DNA of 64,000 nt from CAZDDB01 sp963843285 (GCA_963843285.1 CAWJJO010000002.1:434001-498000), one strand, 5' to 3'; shown: positions 16,401 through 25,780, counted from the stretch's first letter. Notes: generated from the sequence alone by a model not told the origin. Made by a program: numbers and translations.

Positions 16401-17464
16401 TACACCCGGCGCTCTCTTCGTCTTTGCGGTGAATCCTTTTTCTCCTTGTCCAGCAGAGTGCGTTTGCGGTCCAGCCCCCATCGATAGCCCCCAAGCGCTC
16501 CATCTTCACGCACCACACGATGGCAGGGCACAACCAGAGCCACCGGATTGGTTGCGCAGGCCCGCGCAACCGCCCTCGTGGCCGACGGCTTTCCGATATT
16601 GCGGGCAATTTCACCATAGGACTTTGTGGACCCGTACGGAATTTTTTGCAGCTCCAGCCACACGCGGCGCTGAAACGCAGTTGCCTGCACATCTACCGGC
16701 AGATTCAATTGCGGCATCTTTCCAGCCAAATGGCGCGAGAATTCGCGAATCCATTTTGCGAGTCCGCCTCCATCCTTTGAGATCTCGGCATTGGGATACT
16801 CATTGGAGAGAGCGTTCGCCAGTGCATTGTCGGAATCACCCATGCTGACAGCGCAGATACCCAGCTCTGTAGCTGCAACCAGCAGACGTCCCAACGGCGA
16901 ATCTGTGATCGCATACTGAATCCGCATTCCTTTTCCACCACGCCGGTACGTGGCCGGTGTCATTCCCAGTTGCGAATGCGCGCGTTCGTACAACCGGCTG
17001 CTGGATCCATACCCTGCTCCATAGATCGCTCCGGTGATGTCGCTTCCTTTTCGCACATCCTGTTTGAACGAACCCAGACGAAGAGAATCCGCGTACTGTT
17101 TTGGTGTGATTCCCATTCGCTGTTTGAATGTTCGCTGCAAATGATACGCGCTGACTCCTGTATGCTTGCTCAATTCCGTAAGGGTAGCCGGTTGATCCGG
17201 ATTCGCTTCCAGAAACGAACAGATTTGTTGTACCAGTTTTGTCCCGGCTTCCGTGCTTCGCGGTCGGCATCGCTTGCAGGCACGGAATCCGGCCTTCTCC
17301 GCGAATTCGGGTTGTGAATAGAAGGATACCTTGTTTCGTTCGGGGCGCCGTGACGGGCAGGTGGGACGGCAGTAAATGCCTGTGGATCGGACTCCATAGA
17401 CAAATTTGCCGTCAAAATTCGGATCCCTGGATAACGTCGCGTTCCAAAAAAGTTCTTCGTTCAT
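16397..17464 (-). CDS. ada: Bifunctional Ada: DNA repair methyltransferase and transcription activator
   Basis: Ada transfers methyl groups from damaged DNA to its own cysteines and then activates the adaptive response. The 355 residues hold the N-terminal zinc/methyl-acceptor domain (C32 and C36 in GIYCRPTCPSRRP, C63 and C66 in FRACKRCRP), an AraC-type helix-turn-helix (about 75-175, GITPKQYADSLRL) and the O6-alkylguanine transferase domain with PCHR (active Cys near 314). I chose ATG 17464 because it matches the family N-terminus; an upstream ATG at 17491 adds nine residues. The last dozen residues (SPQRRRERRVY) are encoded by the TTCACCGCAAAGACG-type dispersed repeat. Confidence 0.96.
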   Translation of the reverse strand: MNEELFWNATLSRDPNFDGKFVYGVRSTGIYCRPTCPSRRPERNKVSFYSQPEFAEKAGFRACKRCRPRSTEAGTKLVQQICSFLEANPDQPATLTELSKHTGVSAYHLQRTFKQRMGITPKQYADSLRLGSFKQDVRKGSDITGAIYGAGYGSSSRLYERAHSQLGMTPATYRRGGKGMRIQYAITDSPLGRLLVAATELGICAVSMGDSDNALANALSNEYPNAEISKDGGGLAKWIREFSRHLAGKMPQLNLPVDVQATAFQRRVWLELQKIPYGSTKSYGEIARNIGKPSATRAVARACATNPVALVVPCHRVVREDGALGGYRWGLDRKRTLLDKEKKDSPQRRRERRVY

Positions 17465-17600
17465 GGCTTCACCGTCCTTACGCGATAACATACAGGAACG
17501 CCTCCGGCATAACTATCCGTTTCTTGCGCTTAAATTTTCTCGCAAAGACGTAAAGAACGCAAAAGCAGCTCATTGTGCTAACATCGCCTAAAGGGTGACG

Positions 17601-19086
17601 ATGATGAGCCGGCTCCGATTTGTGATTTTTCTTCTCGTTGTGCTTCCTTCTGTTGTAGTCGGTGTGACATGGGACAGCACATACGGTTTCGAAGAGAATG
17701 ACCTTTTCCCAACTGTGGAGCAAACGAAGGATGGCGGATTTGCGATCATCGGAGATCAGTTTACTTCGATTCATGAAACGAAGCTCCGGTTTATGAAACT
17801 GGATCAGTTTGGCAACATAGCCTGGCAGAAAACTTTCTCGGAAAACTCCGCTTTCAATCCTAGCTTTGCTCAAGCGAAGGATGGCGGCTTCCTCCTGAGT
17901 GGGACCATTTTCTCGTCCAATCCCACGCTCCTGATTAAGGTCAATCCTTCAGGAGACATCGAATGGAACAAGACGATCGCTGCTTTGTCTGTCCAAGTCG
18001 AAGCGGACAAGACACGGCGGATTCATCGGACTGGATGCTTCCCTTTCACTTCTTCGACTGGATCGCGAAGGAAATATTCTCTGGCAAAGGAGGTATGATT
18101 CGGGCGAACCCGGATTTCCGAGCTCAGGATCAGTGCAACAAACCAAAGATGGTGGTTTCATCGCGTCGGCCAACGGATTTTCACCGCTCTCGTCAGGACC
18201 TTTGTCTGTTGAGACTTGATCAAAATGGGCAGTGATCCTCTGGTCAAAAACATTCGCTTCAAAGGGCAATGCTTTTCAACCCAGAGTGCGAGAGACGAAG
18301 GACGGCGGATTCGTCTCTGCAAGTAATGGTGACCCGGGCTTTATTTTTCGCCTCCACACGTTGGATTCTCAAGGCCGCCTTCTCTGGGTGAAAGGCTACC
18401 CTTTTGCTGACGGATCGTTCAACACAACCCGGGACGGAGGTTTTATTCTGACTGCCTTCATAGAAAAAAATAGAGCCGATCTTTCGATTTTGAAACTTGA
18501 TGCTCAGGGAAATATCATCTGGGGCAAAATTTTTGACGGGGGAAGGAAAGAGAAAGGAACCGCGATCCAGCAAACGAAGGATGGCGGTTTCATCGTTGCA
18601 GGCGAAACGAATTCCTTTGGAGCCGGCAAGAGAGAATGGTGGGTACTCAAACTCGATTCAAATGGAAACTGCGGTGGTTGCCGTTTCAATATTCAGAATG
18701 CACCACGAATCGTTCCTCATTTAGAACAGGTAAAGGTCAAGAACCGTCATTTTTCAGTCATCGATTTAGACGTCACTGCTGACGAAATTAACTTAACTGC
18801 CAACGATTCGATCGCGATCAGCGCGCGGCAATGCGGCGCGCGCATCGTCAGTGTCTCACCAAAATCTGCAAGAGCAGGAGACACGATCAACATCAAAGGC
18901 AGCGGGTTTGGAAAAACGCAAGGAACGAGTCAGGTTCTGTTCGCATCCGTCAGCGCCGGGACTGCCCTATCCTGGTCGGATACTAGAATCCGGGTGAAGG
19001 TGCCGGATACCGCCGTTACAGGTCCGTTGAACATCCAGATGAACGCAACCGTATCCGGCGGTCAAGAATTCGTTATCCTGCCTTAG
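17601..19086 (+). pseudogene. Exported repeat (beta-propeller-like) protein with IPT/TIG end, frameshifted
   Basis: The reading starts with a signal peptide (MMSRLRFVIFLLVVLPSVVV) and shows repeats of the type (Q)TKDGGF(I/V) followed by LDxxGNIxW. This repeat family is found in secreted proteins with propeller-like folds. The open frame breaks near 17990-18020, again near 18217 (a base too many in TTT) and near 18235 (CAG where CAGG restores the frame). After 18232 it continues intact to the end with two more repeats and a C-terminal IPT/TIG immunoglobulin-like domain (SVSPKSARAGDTINIKGSGF). Three shifts in 250 bases may be sequencing indels or genuine decay. The ligand is unknown. Confidence 0.75.
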
Positions 19087-19123
19087 CTCGGCAACAAGCA
19101 TGAGATTGAATCTTTCCGAGAAA

Positions 19124-20027
19124 TCATATCTTCACCAGTTTTCTAAGTGAAACGTAGCTGCCGAGAAAGCCGACCATCATCCCGCCTCCGATCAACGCTG
19201 CCATCATTGAATTTGTCAGGAATTGCAACTGGGTGGCGGAAAAGAATGGCGCATTCAACGCCAGCAATTTTGCCAGAATTGCCTGATAGACCGAAAACAG
19301 AATCAAGGTCGCCACAATCCCACCCAGCAATCCCTGGAGAATTCCTTCCGTCAAGAAAGGGACCTTTGATAAAGGTGTTTGTAGCGCCTACAAGCCGCAT
19401 GATTTCAATCTCATCTTTTCGCGATTGAACCATGAGTTTGATTACATTTGAGATCGAGAACATTGCCGTAAACATCAGCACACCGCCAAAAAAAAGCCCG
19501 ACAGTCCGAACGAAGCGGATGATAAACTGCACGCGGTCAATCCATTCCTGATCATACTCCACATCTTCTACGCGCGGATCGGACCGCATTTGACCCACCA
19601 GCTGCTGAACCGCGCGGTTGTTTTGAAACTCACGACGGATGGTAATTTCATAGGATGGCGGAAATGGATTCGTTTCCAATTCTGCCGTAAGCTCGCTCAT
19701 CGATGGGTAATATGTGTGGAATCTCCGCAGCGCTTCTTCTTCGCTGATATACGTAAATCGCGCGACAGAGGCCGAGCTTTTGACGATCGATTCCAGGCGT
19801 TTGACGTCCTCACGCGCCGTTCCCTTCTGCAAGAAAACATTCACCTGGATATTCTCGGTCCAGCGGCCGATCAATTTACTTAGATTTCCCGCAGTTAGAA
19901 GAAACAGACCAAAAGTGAAGAGCGAGAATGTGATGATGGAGATCGATACAAAATTGTTGAGACGGTTGGTCCAGAGATTGCTGAAAGCTTCCTGCAAAAA
20001 GTAGCGGAGGACATTGAGCGGTCGCAT
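19124..20027 (-). CDS. ftsX: FtsX cell-division ABC permease (one apparent frameshift)
   Basis: FtsX with FtsE forms a divisome ABC complex that activates peptidoglycan hydrolases. The N-terminal cytosolic part, first membrane helix (about 27-47), periplasmic ECD (QVNVFLQKGTAREDVKRLE) and second helix read in one frame to about 19357; the last two helices (LLGGIVATLILFSVYQAI and MMAALIGGGMMVGFLGSYV) continue in the next frame to the stop at 19124. Removing one base from the GGG at 19357-19359 restores a continuous FIKGPFLTEGILQG. A sequencing indel is the simplest explanation. It starts 3 bases after the ftsE stop. Confidence 0.9.
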
Positions 20028-20030
20028 GAG

Positions 20031-20696
20031 TTAGAGGGTATAGTCGTCGGTCAGGCGGCCCCGTTCGAGTAAGACTACCCGCCCTTTGATGCACTGGATC
20101 ATCTCGCGGTCATGCGTTGCTACTAATACCGTTGTTCCGCGGGCATTGATGCGTTTGAAAATTTGCATGATTTCAAGAGCCAGCTCAGGATCCAGATTTC
20201 CGGTCGGCTCATCGGCCAGCAACAGTACCGGCTCATTGATCAGGGCGCGCGCAATGGCAACCCGTTGCTGCTCGCCGCCGGAAAGTTGCAGCGGATAGGA
20301 GTGCATTTTGTGCTGTAACCCCACCATTTTGAGGATCTCAAACGCGCGCTTTTTCTGAATCTTGACTGAGATCCCGATGACATGAAGCACAAAGGTGACG
20401 TTCTCGTACACAGTCTTCCGCTTTAGAAGCTTGAAATCCTGAAATACAAAACCCATGTTCCTGCGCAAGATCGGAATCTGATGCTCGGTGACGGTCGCAA
20501 AGTTTCTGCCGTGGACAATGATCTGACCGTTCGTGGGAGTTTCTTCCCGGATCAGGAGTTTGAGTAACGTTGATTTTCCAGCGCCGCTAGGCCCTGTGAC
20601 AAAGGCAAATTCTCCCTTTGGAATGTGAAGCGAAAGATCCTGAAGCGCCGTGTACTCCCGATCATATCGCTTTGTGACATGAAACATCTTGATCAT
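20031..20696 (-). CDS. ftsE: FtsE cell-division ABC ATPase
   Basis: FtsE is the cytosolic ATPase partner of FtsX. The 221 residues carry Walker A GPSGAGKST, Q-loop GFVFQDFKLL, signature LSGGEQQRVAIARAL, Walker B LLLADEPTGNLD and switch His in VATHDREM. I chose ATG 20696 (MIKMFHVTKRYDRE) because it matches the family start. The upstream region is a palindromic repeat (20703-20773), and the four-residue extension from 20708 would start inside it. It is followed directly by ftsX. Confidence 0.97.
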   Translation of the reverse strand: MIKMFHVTKRYDREYTALQDLSLHIPKGEFAFVTGPSGAGKSTLLKLLIREETPTNGQIIVHGRNFATVTEHQIPILRRNMGFVFQDFKLLKRKTVYENVTFVLHVIGISVKIQKKRAFEILKMVGLQHKMHSYPLQLSGGEQQRVAIARALINEPVLLLADEPTGNLDPELALEIMQIFKRINARGTTVLVATHDREMIQCIKGRVVLLERGRLTDDYTL

Positions 20697-20702
20697 AGGA
20701 AA

Positions 20703-20773
20703 AACCACAAAGGCACAAAGACACGAAGCGGGAACAACTTTATCCTTCTTCGTGCCTTCGTGTCTTAGTGGTT
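20703..20773. repeat. ACCACAAAGGCACAAAG-type palindromic repeat
   Basis: The arms AACCACAAAGGCACAAAGAC (left) and its imperfect inverse (right, ending TTAGTGGTT) surround a 19-base loop. The repeat belongs to the family at 25591, 35238, 40032, 47732 and 59178. It supplies the last three codons and stop of gatB and abuts ftsE. Confidence 0.8.
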
Positions 20774-22204
20774 AATTCTATCTCGTAGCAGACGATTGAC
20801 CAGCGCGGGGTTCGCCTTTCCGGCGCTAGCTTTCATTACCAGTCCGACAAGAACACCCTGAAGCTTATCTTCTCCATTTCTGTACCTGTTTGCCAGGTCC
20901 TGATTCTGAGAAAGTACTTGATCGATGATGCCGGCGACCTGCTCCTCATTGGAAATTTGGGTCATCCCTTTTTGTTTGACAATCTCTTCCGGCAGTTCTC
21001 CGCCGTTCCACATTTCCTCAAATACTTCTTTTGCTTGATTTGTGTTGATCGCTCCTATCCGGATCAATTCCACAAGCGAAGCAATGTGCGCCGGAGAAAT
21101 GGAAGATTCTTCAACCGCGCCGTTGCTCTCTTTCAACTTTCCCAACAAATCCCGGAGGATCCAATTCGCCGATTGTTTTGGATCCCCGCTCAGACGCGCG
21201 GTTGCTTCGTAAAAATCTGCCAGCGAAAGGTCTTCCGAAAACAAAAGCGCTTCTGCGCGCCCAAGGCTATAGTCGCGTAAGAAGCGTTTTCGCTTTTCCT
21301 CAGGCAGCTCCGGGAGCCCGGCACGGATGCGATTCAGTTGAGACGCTTCCACAGGAAGAGGAAGTAAATCCGGTTCCGGGAAATAACGATAATCATGCGC
21401 CTCTTCTTTCGATCGCATCGTTACGGTGATTCCTTTGTCGGCATTGAACAAACGTGTTTCCTGCAAAATCACGCCACCCGCGCTGAGGACCGCTGCTTGC
21501 CTTTTGATTTCATGTTCCAGCGCTTTTCCTACATTTCGAAATGAATTCAGATTCTTGATTTCCACTTTTGTACCGAGTTCGCTGCTTCCTTCAGGGCGCA
21601 TCGAAATGTTCGCATCACATCGCAGGTGCCCTTTTTCCATGCTTGCTTCAGAGACTTTGCAACACTGCAAAATTGCTTTGAGCTGAGTCAAATAGAGACC
21701 TGCTTCTTCCGGACTGTTGAGATCCGGCTCGCTCACAATTTCAATTAACGGCACACCGCTCCGGTTCAGATCGACGTAGCTGAACGCAGAGTCTTCCTCG
21801 ACTCCTTCGTGCAATAATTTCCCAGCATCTTCTTCCATATGAATCCGCTTGATCCGGATTGTTTTGGGAGAATCTTCGAGCGGGATGATGATCTTTCCGT
21901 CTATAGCGAGCGGCTGATCAAACTGGGAGATCTGGTAGCCCTTTGGAAGATCAGGGTAAAAATAGTTTTTGCGCGCAAATACGGAGAAAGGTGGGATCTT
22001 ACATTCGACCGCAAGCGCGGCCCGCAATGCAAGCTCTAATACTTTCGCATTCAGGACCGGTAACGCTCCGGGCAATCCGAGACAAACGGGACACGTATTT
22101 TCATTCGGTGTAGCGCCAAAAAGCGCACTGCAACCGCAGAAGATCTTCGATTCGGTAGCGAGCTGTACATGGACCTCGAGACCGATGACTGGCTCGTATT
22201 GCAT
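20765..22204 (-). CDS. gatB: Asp-tRNA(Asn)/Glu-tRNA(Gln) amidotransferase subunit B
   Basis: GatB binds mischarged tRNA and, with GatA and GatC, converts Glu-tRNA(Gln) or Asp-tRNA(Asn) to the amidated form in the cytosol. The 479 residues start MQYEPVIGLEVHVQLATESK, carry the zinc cysteines (FCGCSALFG, CPVCLGLPG), the phosphorylation-domain motif DLNRSGVPLIEIVSEPD and the C-terminal YqeY-like tail domain (LVGLVMKASAGKANPALVNR). ATG 22204 is chosen because it matches the family exactly; the upstream extension is not conserved. gatA and gatC are not in the window. The final INH residues come from the repeat at 20703. Confidence 0.97.
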   Translation of the reverse strand: MQYEPVIGLEVHVQLATESKIFCGCSALFGATPNENTCPVCLGLPGALPVLNAKVLELALRAALAVECKIPPFSVFARKNYFYPDLPKGYQISQFDQPLAIDGKIIIPLEDSPKTIRIKRIHMEEDAGKLLHEGVEEDSAFSYVDLNRSGVPLIEIVSEPDLNSPEEAGLYLTQLKAILQCCKVSEASMEKGHLRCDANISMRPEGSSELGTKVEIKNLNSFRNVGKALEHEIKRQAAVLSAGGVILQETRLFNADKGITVTMRSKEEAHDYRYFPEPDLLPLPVEASQLNRIRAGLPELPEEKRKRFLRDYSLGRAEALLFSEDLSLADFYEATARLSGDPKQSANWILRDLLGKLKESNGAVEESSISPAHIASLVELIRIGAINTNQAKEVFEEMWNGGELPEEIVKQKGMTQISNEEQVAGIIDQVLSQNQDLANRYRNGEDKLQGVLVGLVMKASAGKANPALVNRLLRDRINH

Positions 22205-22320
22205 GGCGATAACAAAAGGGAAAAGTATAACATGTTCGAGTGTATCGCGTCGTCGTGTCGTCGCGCCTATCGCGGAGGTCCACAATGTTCGGCCCCCCGC
22301 TTTTCGGATAAGATTGATCA

Positions 22321-22797
22321 ATGAAGGGGATTTACATCGGCACCGGATCCAACCTTGGGAATCGCGAGCAGAATCTTATTGATGCTCTGTCGTTACTCGG
22401 ACTTCCGATCACTGCCAGATCATCGATTTACGAAACGGAGCCGGTTGGATATCTGGAACAACCCTGGTTTCTAAATCAAGTAGTTTGCGTTGACACTGTG
22501 CTGTCTCCCAGGGAGCTTCTGGACCGTTGCCAAAATGTCGAATTTCAATTGGGCCGGGTGCGTGAAATCCAGAAAGGCCCGCGAACGATTGATCTGGACA
22601 TCCTCTTTTATCATGACGTGGTCCTGCACGAACCGGATCTTGAAATCCCGCATTCCGCGATTCCGGATAGAAGGTTTGTTCTCGAGCCGATGAATGAAAT
22701 CGCGACTGATTTCACGCATCCGGTGTTGCGGCGCCGAATCTCGGAGCTTCTGCAATCCTGTCCGGATAGCTCGATCGTGAAGCGCTTACACCCTTGA
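22321..22797 (+). CDS. folK: 6-hydroxymethyl-7,8-dihydropterin pyrophosphokinase
   Basis: FolK transfers pyrophosphate from ATP to hydroxymethyldihydropterin, a folate-pathway step in the cytosol. The 158 residues show the N-terminal GTGSNLGNREQNLIDAL, the EPVGYLEQPWFLNQV loop and the signature GPRTIDLDILFYHDVV with the Mg2+-binding Asp pair, then PHSAIPDRRFVLEPMNEIA. It is divergent from gatB (116-base gap) and leads an operon with pyrK and pyrD. Confidence 0.97.
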   Translation: MKGIYIGTGSNLGNREQNLIDALSLLGLPITARSSIYETEPVGYLEQPWFLNQVVCVDTVLSPRELLDRCQNVEFQLGRVREIQKGPRTIDLDILFYHDVVLHEPDLEIPHSAIPDRRFVLEPMNEIATDFTHPVLRRRISELLQSCPDSSIVKRLHP

Positions 22798-22811
22798 ATT
22801 CATCCGGTCGG

Positions 22812-23624
22812 ATGAATACACTTATGCCGTTTATGTCTGGAAGGTTTGATCTTGCTGCGCGGGTTGTGGAGAACGTGTGTTTGGGCGGCAAATATTACAG
22901 ATTGAGGGTGCTGGCACCCGAAATTGCGGCAGGAGCCCGGCCCGGCCAGTTCTGTATGATTCGTCCGAAAAATTCGGGAGATAGTTTGATGCGACGACCG
23001 TTTTCGATCGCAGCGGTCCGCGATGGCGAGATCCTGGAATTTGCGTACACCGCAATTGGCCGCGGCACGCGATTGCTTGCGTCGATGAAAGCGGAGGAAA
23101 CATTGCTCTGTCTTGGGCCGCTGGGGAATTCATTTCCGATCGTCGCCGGCAGCAAAGCGATTGTCGTTGCCGGTGGAATCGGGATGGCGCCATTTCCGTT
23201 TCTCAACCGTGTGCTGACCGAACATAAAGTCTTTCCGCTCACATATTATGGCGCCCGCAGCGCCGACGAACTGATTTATGTCGAGGAATTCAATCAATTG
23301 AGCGAAAAGGTGATCCTGTGTACCGACGATGGCTCAACAGGTTATCATGGATTTGTAACCGATCTGCTCAAGCGCGATTTGGATGCATACGAGAATGAAG
23401 CGGTAATCTATGCTTGCGGCCCGCATCCAATGCTGCGGAGGGTCAAGGAGATTGCGGCCGACTATGGAGTGCCTGCATATCTTTCGATGGAAGAGGTGAT
23501 GGGTTGCGGAGTAGGCATCTGCATCGGCTGTCCGATTCCGGGCCTCTCGACAGATGGACAGAACGTGAACTATCTTTGTTGCAAGGATGGCCCGATCTTT
23601 CCATCCACAATTGTGCGTTTATGA
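22812..23624 (+). CDS. pyrK: Dihydroorotate dehydrogenase electron-transfer subunit PyrK
   Basis: PyrK carries FAD and a [2Fe-2S] cluster and passes electrons from dihydroorotate dehydrogenase B to NAD. The approximately 270 residues show the FAD-binding RRPFSIAAV block, the NAD-binding GGIGMAPFPFLNRVL and the cluster cysteines in MGCGVGICIGCPI and NYLCCKDGPIF. The start is uncertain: TTG 22794 overlaps the folK stop, and ATGs at 22812 and 22833 are also possible; none has a strong ribosome site. It overlaps pyrD by four bases (ATGA). Confidence 0.94.
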   Translation: MNTLMPFMSGRFDLAARVVENVCLGGKYYRLRVLAPEIAAGARPGQFCMIRPKNSGDSLMRRPFSIAAVRDGEILEFAYTAIGRGTRLLASMKAEETLLCLGPLGNSFPIVAGSKAIVVAGGIGMAPFPFLNRVLTEHKVFPLTYYGARSADELIYVEEFNQLSEKVILCTDDGSTGYHGFVTDLLKRDLDAYENEAVIYACGPHPMLRRVKEIAADYGVPAYLSMEEVMGCGVGICIGCPIPGLSTDGQNVNYLCCKDGPIFPSTIVRL

Positions 23625-24538
23625 ATCCCGATTTGTCCGTTCAGCTTGGACCGGTGCGATTGAAGAATCCGATTTTGACCGCAAGTGGCTGCTTTGGCTA
23701 TGGTTTGGAGCTGACCGATCTGATTGACTTGAATCAACTGGGCGGAATCGTTTCCAAGAGTCTGACTCCACAGCGTCGCTGGGGAACAGGGCCGCATCGT
23801 CTGGTGGAGACATCTTCCGGCCTGATCAATGCGATCGGTCTGGAAAACATCGGCGTGGAAGCGTTTCTCAGTGAGAAACTTCCCAAACTGCAGGAATATG
23901 ACACGGCGATTTTCGCCAATATCATGGGAAATACAGTCGAAGAATATGGCGAGGTAGCCGGCAGATTGCATGGTGTGACCGCGATTTCAGGCATAGAGAT
24001 CAACATCTCTTCCCCGAATACAAAGCGGGGCGGAATGCATTTTGGAGTAGATCCTGATCTGACATATCAGGTGGTTCGCGCCGTGCGCGATGCGACGGAC
24101 CGTCCTGTAATCGCAAAATTGAGCCCGAATGTGACGGATATCGTTCATATCGCAAAGCGGGCCGTTGACGCCGGCGCCGACATGATTTCATTGATTAATA
24201 CACTCTCGTCGCTCGCAATCGATGCAAACACGGGAAAACCGCAGCTTGGAAACATCACCGGCGGATTGTCCGGCCCGGCGATCAAACCGGTGGCGCTCCG
24301 TATGGTGCAACAGGTTGCAAAGCAGATTCCTCGACCTGTGATCGGCATCGGAGGGATCGCAGAGGTGACAGATGTGATAGAGTTTCTAATGGCGGGTGCA
24401 ACGGCGGTGCAAATCGGCACTGCCAATTTTTATGAGCCAACCGTTACAATGAGGTTGGTTCGTGAACTGAGAGATGAATGTATCCGGCGCGGAATTGAAC
24501 GCGTCAGCAGTATTACCGGCTCGGTCCAAATAGAATAA
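23621..24538 (+). CDS. pyrD: Dihydroorotate dehydrogenase, class 1B-type (PyrD) with Ser at the base position
   Basis: PyrD oxidises dihydroorotate to orotate in pyrimidine synthesis, here with PyrK. The 305 residues have NPILTASGCFGYGLE, VETSSGLINAIGLEN, KLSPNVTDIVHIAK, NITGGLSGPAIKPVALR and the FMN phosphate site IGIGGIAEVTDVIEFLMAGA. Class 1 enzymes normally have ISCPN with a catalytic Cys; this one reads ISSPNTKRGG, so Ser131 occupies that place, as in class 2 enzymes. ATG 23621 overlaps the pyrK stop, which excludes longer upstream frames. It is followed by rlpA-like and pyrF genes. Confidence 0.95.
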   Translation: MNPDLSVQLGPVRLKNPILTASGCFGYGLELTDLIDLNQLGGIVSKSLTPQRRWGTGPHRLVETSSGLINAIGLENIGVEAFLSEKLPKLQEYDTAIFANIMGNTVEEYGEVAGRLHGVTAISGIEINISSPNTKRGGMHFGVDPDLTYQVVRAVRDATDRPVIAKLSPNVTDIVHIAKRAVDAGADMISLINTLSSLAIDANTGKPQLGNITGGLSGPAIKPVALRMVQQVAKQIPRPVIGIGGIAEVTDVIEFLMAGATAVQIGTANFYEPTVTMRLVRELRDECIRRGIERVSSITGSVQIE

Positions 24539-24566
24539 CCCGGATCCCACACTGGAGACTAGAGAA

Positions 24567-24929
24567 GTGAGTATAAGTTGTTTTGCAATAGTCTTCTCCT
24601 TGGTCCTTTCGGACCCTTGTTTGCAGCTGGAGAAGACGTTCGAAGTAGGATCAGCCTCGTATTACGCGGGGCATTTTGAAGGAAATCGCACTGCGTCCGG
24701 CGCTGTTTTCCGGCAGTCGCAACTGACCGCAGCCCATCGCACCTTGCCATTCGGCACAAAGCTTCTTGTAACGAATCTGAAGAACAATCGCTCCGTGGTT
24801 GTTACGGTAAACGACAGGGGCCCCGTGCCAAGAAGTCGCATTCTGGATCTCTCGTTCGCCGGTGCGCGCGAGCTGAGAATGGTTGGAAGCGGTGTCGTGC
24901 CTATCCGCACAGAAGTGCTGGATGACTGA
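24567..24929 (+). CDS. RlpA-like double-psi beta-barrel protein, exported
   Basis: The 120-residue product has a short hydrophobic N-terminus (SISCFAIVFSLVLS) and one RlpA/DPBB domain: GSASYYAGHFEGNRTASGA, TAAHRTLPFGTKLLVTNL, VNDRGPVPRSRILDLSFAGA. RlpA proteins bind or cleave denuded septal peptidoglycan; the active-site Asp/His residues of lytic members (here VNDRGP and AAHRT) are present. The SPOR domain is missing. It starts with GTG and overlaps pyrF by eight bases. Confidence 0.88.
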   Translation: MSISCFAIVFSLVLSDPCLQLEKTFEVGSASYYAGHFEGNRTASGAVFRQSQLTAAHRTLPFGTKLLVTNLKNNRSVVVTVNDRGPVPRSRILDLSFAGARELRMVGSGVVPIRTEVLDD

Positions 24930-25626
24930 TCGAGTCATTGTCGCTCTCGATTTGGAGACGGCCGATGAGGCTGTCCGGATGGCGGAAAGGATTGCGCCAG
25001 TTTTCCCATTCTTCAAGATTGGAATCCGCCTGTTTACCCAGGCTGGACCGTCGCTGGTCAAAGAAGTCCTGCGGCATGGCAAGGTCTTTCTTGATTTGAA
25101 GTTCTATGACATTCCCAGTGTTGTGAGTGAGGCTGCTTATCAAGCTGTCCAATTGGGTGTGTCGCTGATGACCCTCCACGCCTCAGGCGGGTCTGAGATG
25201 ATGAAACGCAGCGCAGAGCGCGTTACAGGTACACAGACGCAGTTGCTGGGTGTTACGGTCCTGACTAGCTTCGATGATCTTGGCGAATTCGGGATTTCCA
25301 GATCCGTGCCGGAGCAGGTTAGCGCATTGGCCGATCTGGCTAAGGCTTCCGGACTATCGGGAGTTATCTGTTCTCCCGCAGAACTGTCCTCTCTGCGATT
25401 GCGCTTCCCGAGTCCGTTTTTGCTGGTGACACCCGGAATTCGCGGCGCGGGCGATGACAAGGGGGATCAGAAACGGACCTCGTCGCCCATCGAAGCCCTG
25501 AATGCCGGCGCAGATTACATCGTGATCGGCCGCCCGATCGTTGCCGCACCGAATCCCGTTTCCGCCGCTCGTGCCATTTCGGAGACTATTATTCACCACA
25601 AAGGCACAAAGCACACAAAGGATTAA
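24922..25626 (+). CDS. pyrF: Orotidine 5'-phosphate decarboxylase
   Basis: PyrF decarboxylates OMP to UMP, the last step of de novo pyrimidine synthesis. The 234 residues show VIVALDLETADEA, the catalytic FLDLKFYDIP with the Asp-Lys-Asp arrangement, VTVLTSFDDL, LVTPGIRGAGDDKGDQKR and YIVIGRPIVAAPNP. I chose ATG 24922; the ORF upstream overlaps rlpA in another frame. The last dozen residues (IIHHKGTKHTKD) are encoded by the dispersed ACCACAAAGGCACAAAG repeat, a sign that the repeat removed the original stop. Confidence 0.97.
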   Translation: MTDRVIVALDLETADEAVRMAERIAPVFPFFKIGIRLFTQAGPSLVKEVLRHGKVFLDLKFYDIPSVVSEAAYQAVQLGVSLMTLHASGGSEMMKRSAERVTGTQTQLLGVTVLTSFDDLGEFGISRSVPEQVSALADLAKASGLSGVICSPAELSSLRLRFPSPFLLVTPGIRGAGDDKGDQKRTSSPIEALNAGADYIVIGRPIVAAPNPVSAARAISETIIHHKGTKHTKD

Positions 25627-25780
25627 AACGCCAAGTACGCCAAGGGCGCGCCTATGGCGCCTGGCGGTTGCCCGTATTCGCGAGTTTATTCTCTCTGTGA
25701 TCTCTGTGGGCTCTGTGTTCTCTGCGCCTCTGCGGTGAAATCCTGGCCTTTGTGTACTTCGTGTCTTTATGGTTGAATTC
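25591..25780. repeat. Long ACCACAAAGGCACAAAG-type palindromic repeat
   Basis: The outer arms start ATTCACCACAAAGGCACAAA and end with CTTTGTGTACTTCGTGTC then TTTATGGTTGAATT. A middle section holds a second hairpin (CGCCAAGTACGCCAAGGGCG with its partner) and CTCTGTG-rich units. It supplies the 3' end of pyrF and fills the gap to plsC. Confidence 0.8.

Noticed and set aside
23414..23620. Upstream extension of the pyrD frame
   Set aside because: It lies entirely within pyrK in another frame; pyrD homology starts at the ATG overlapping the pyrK stop.
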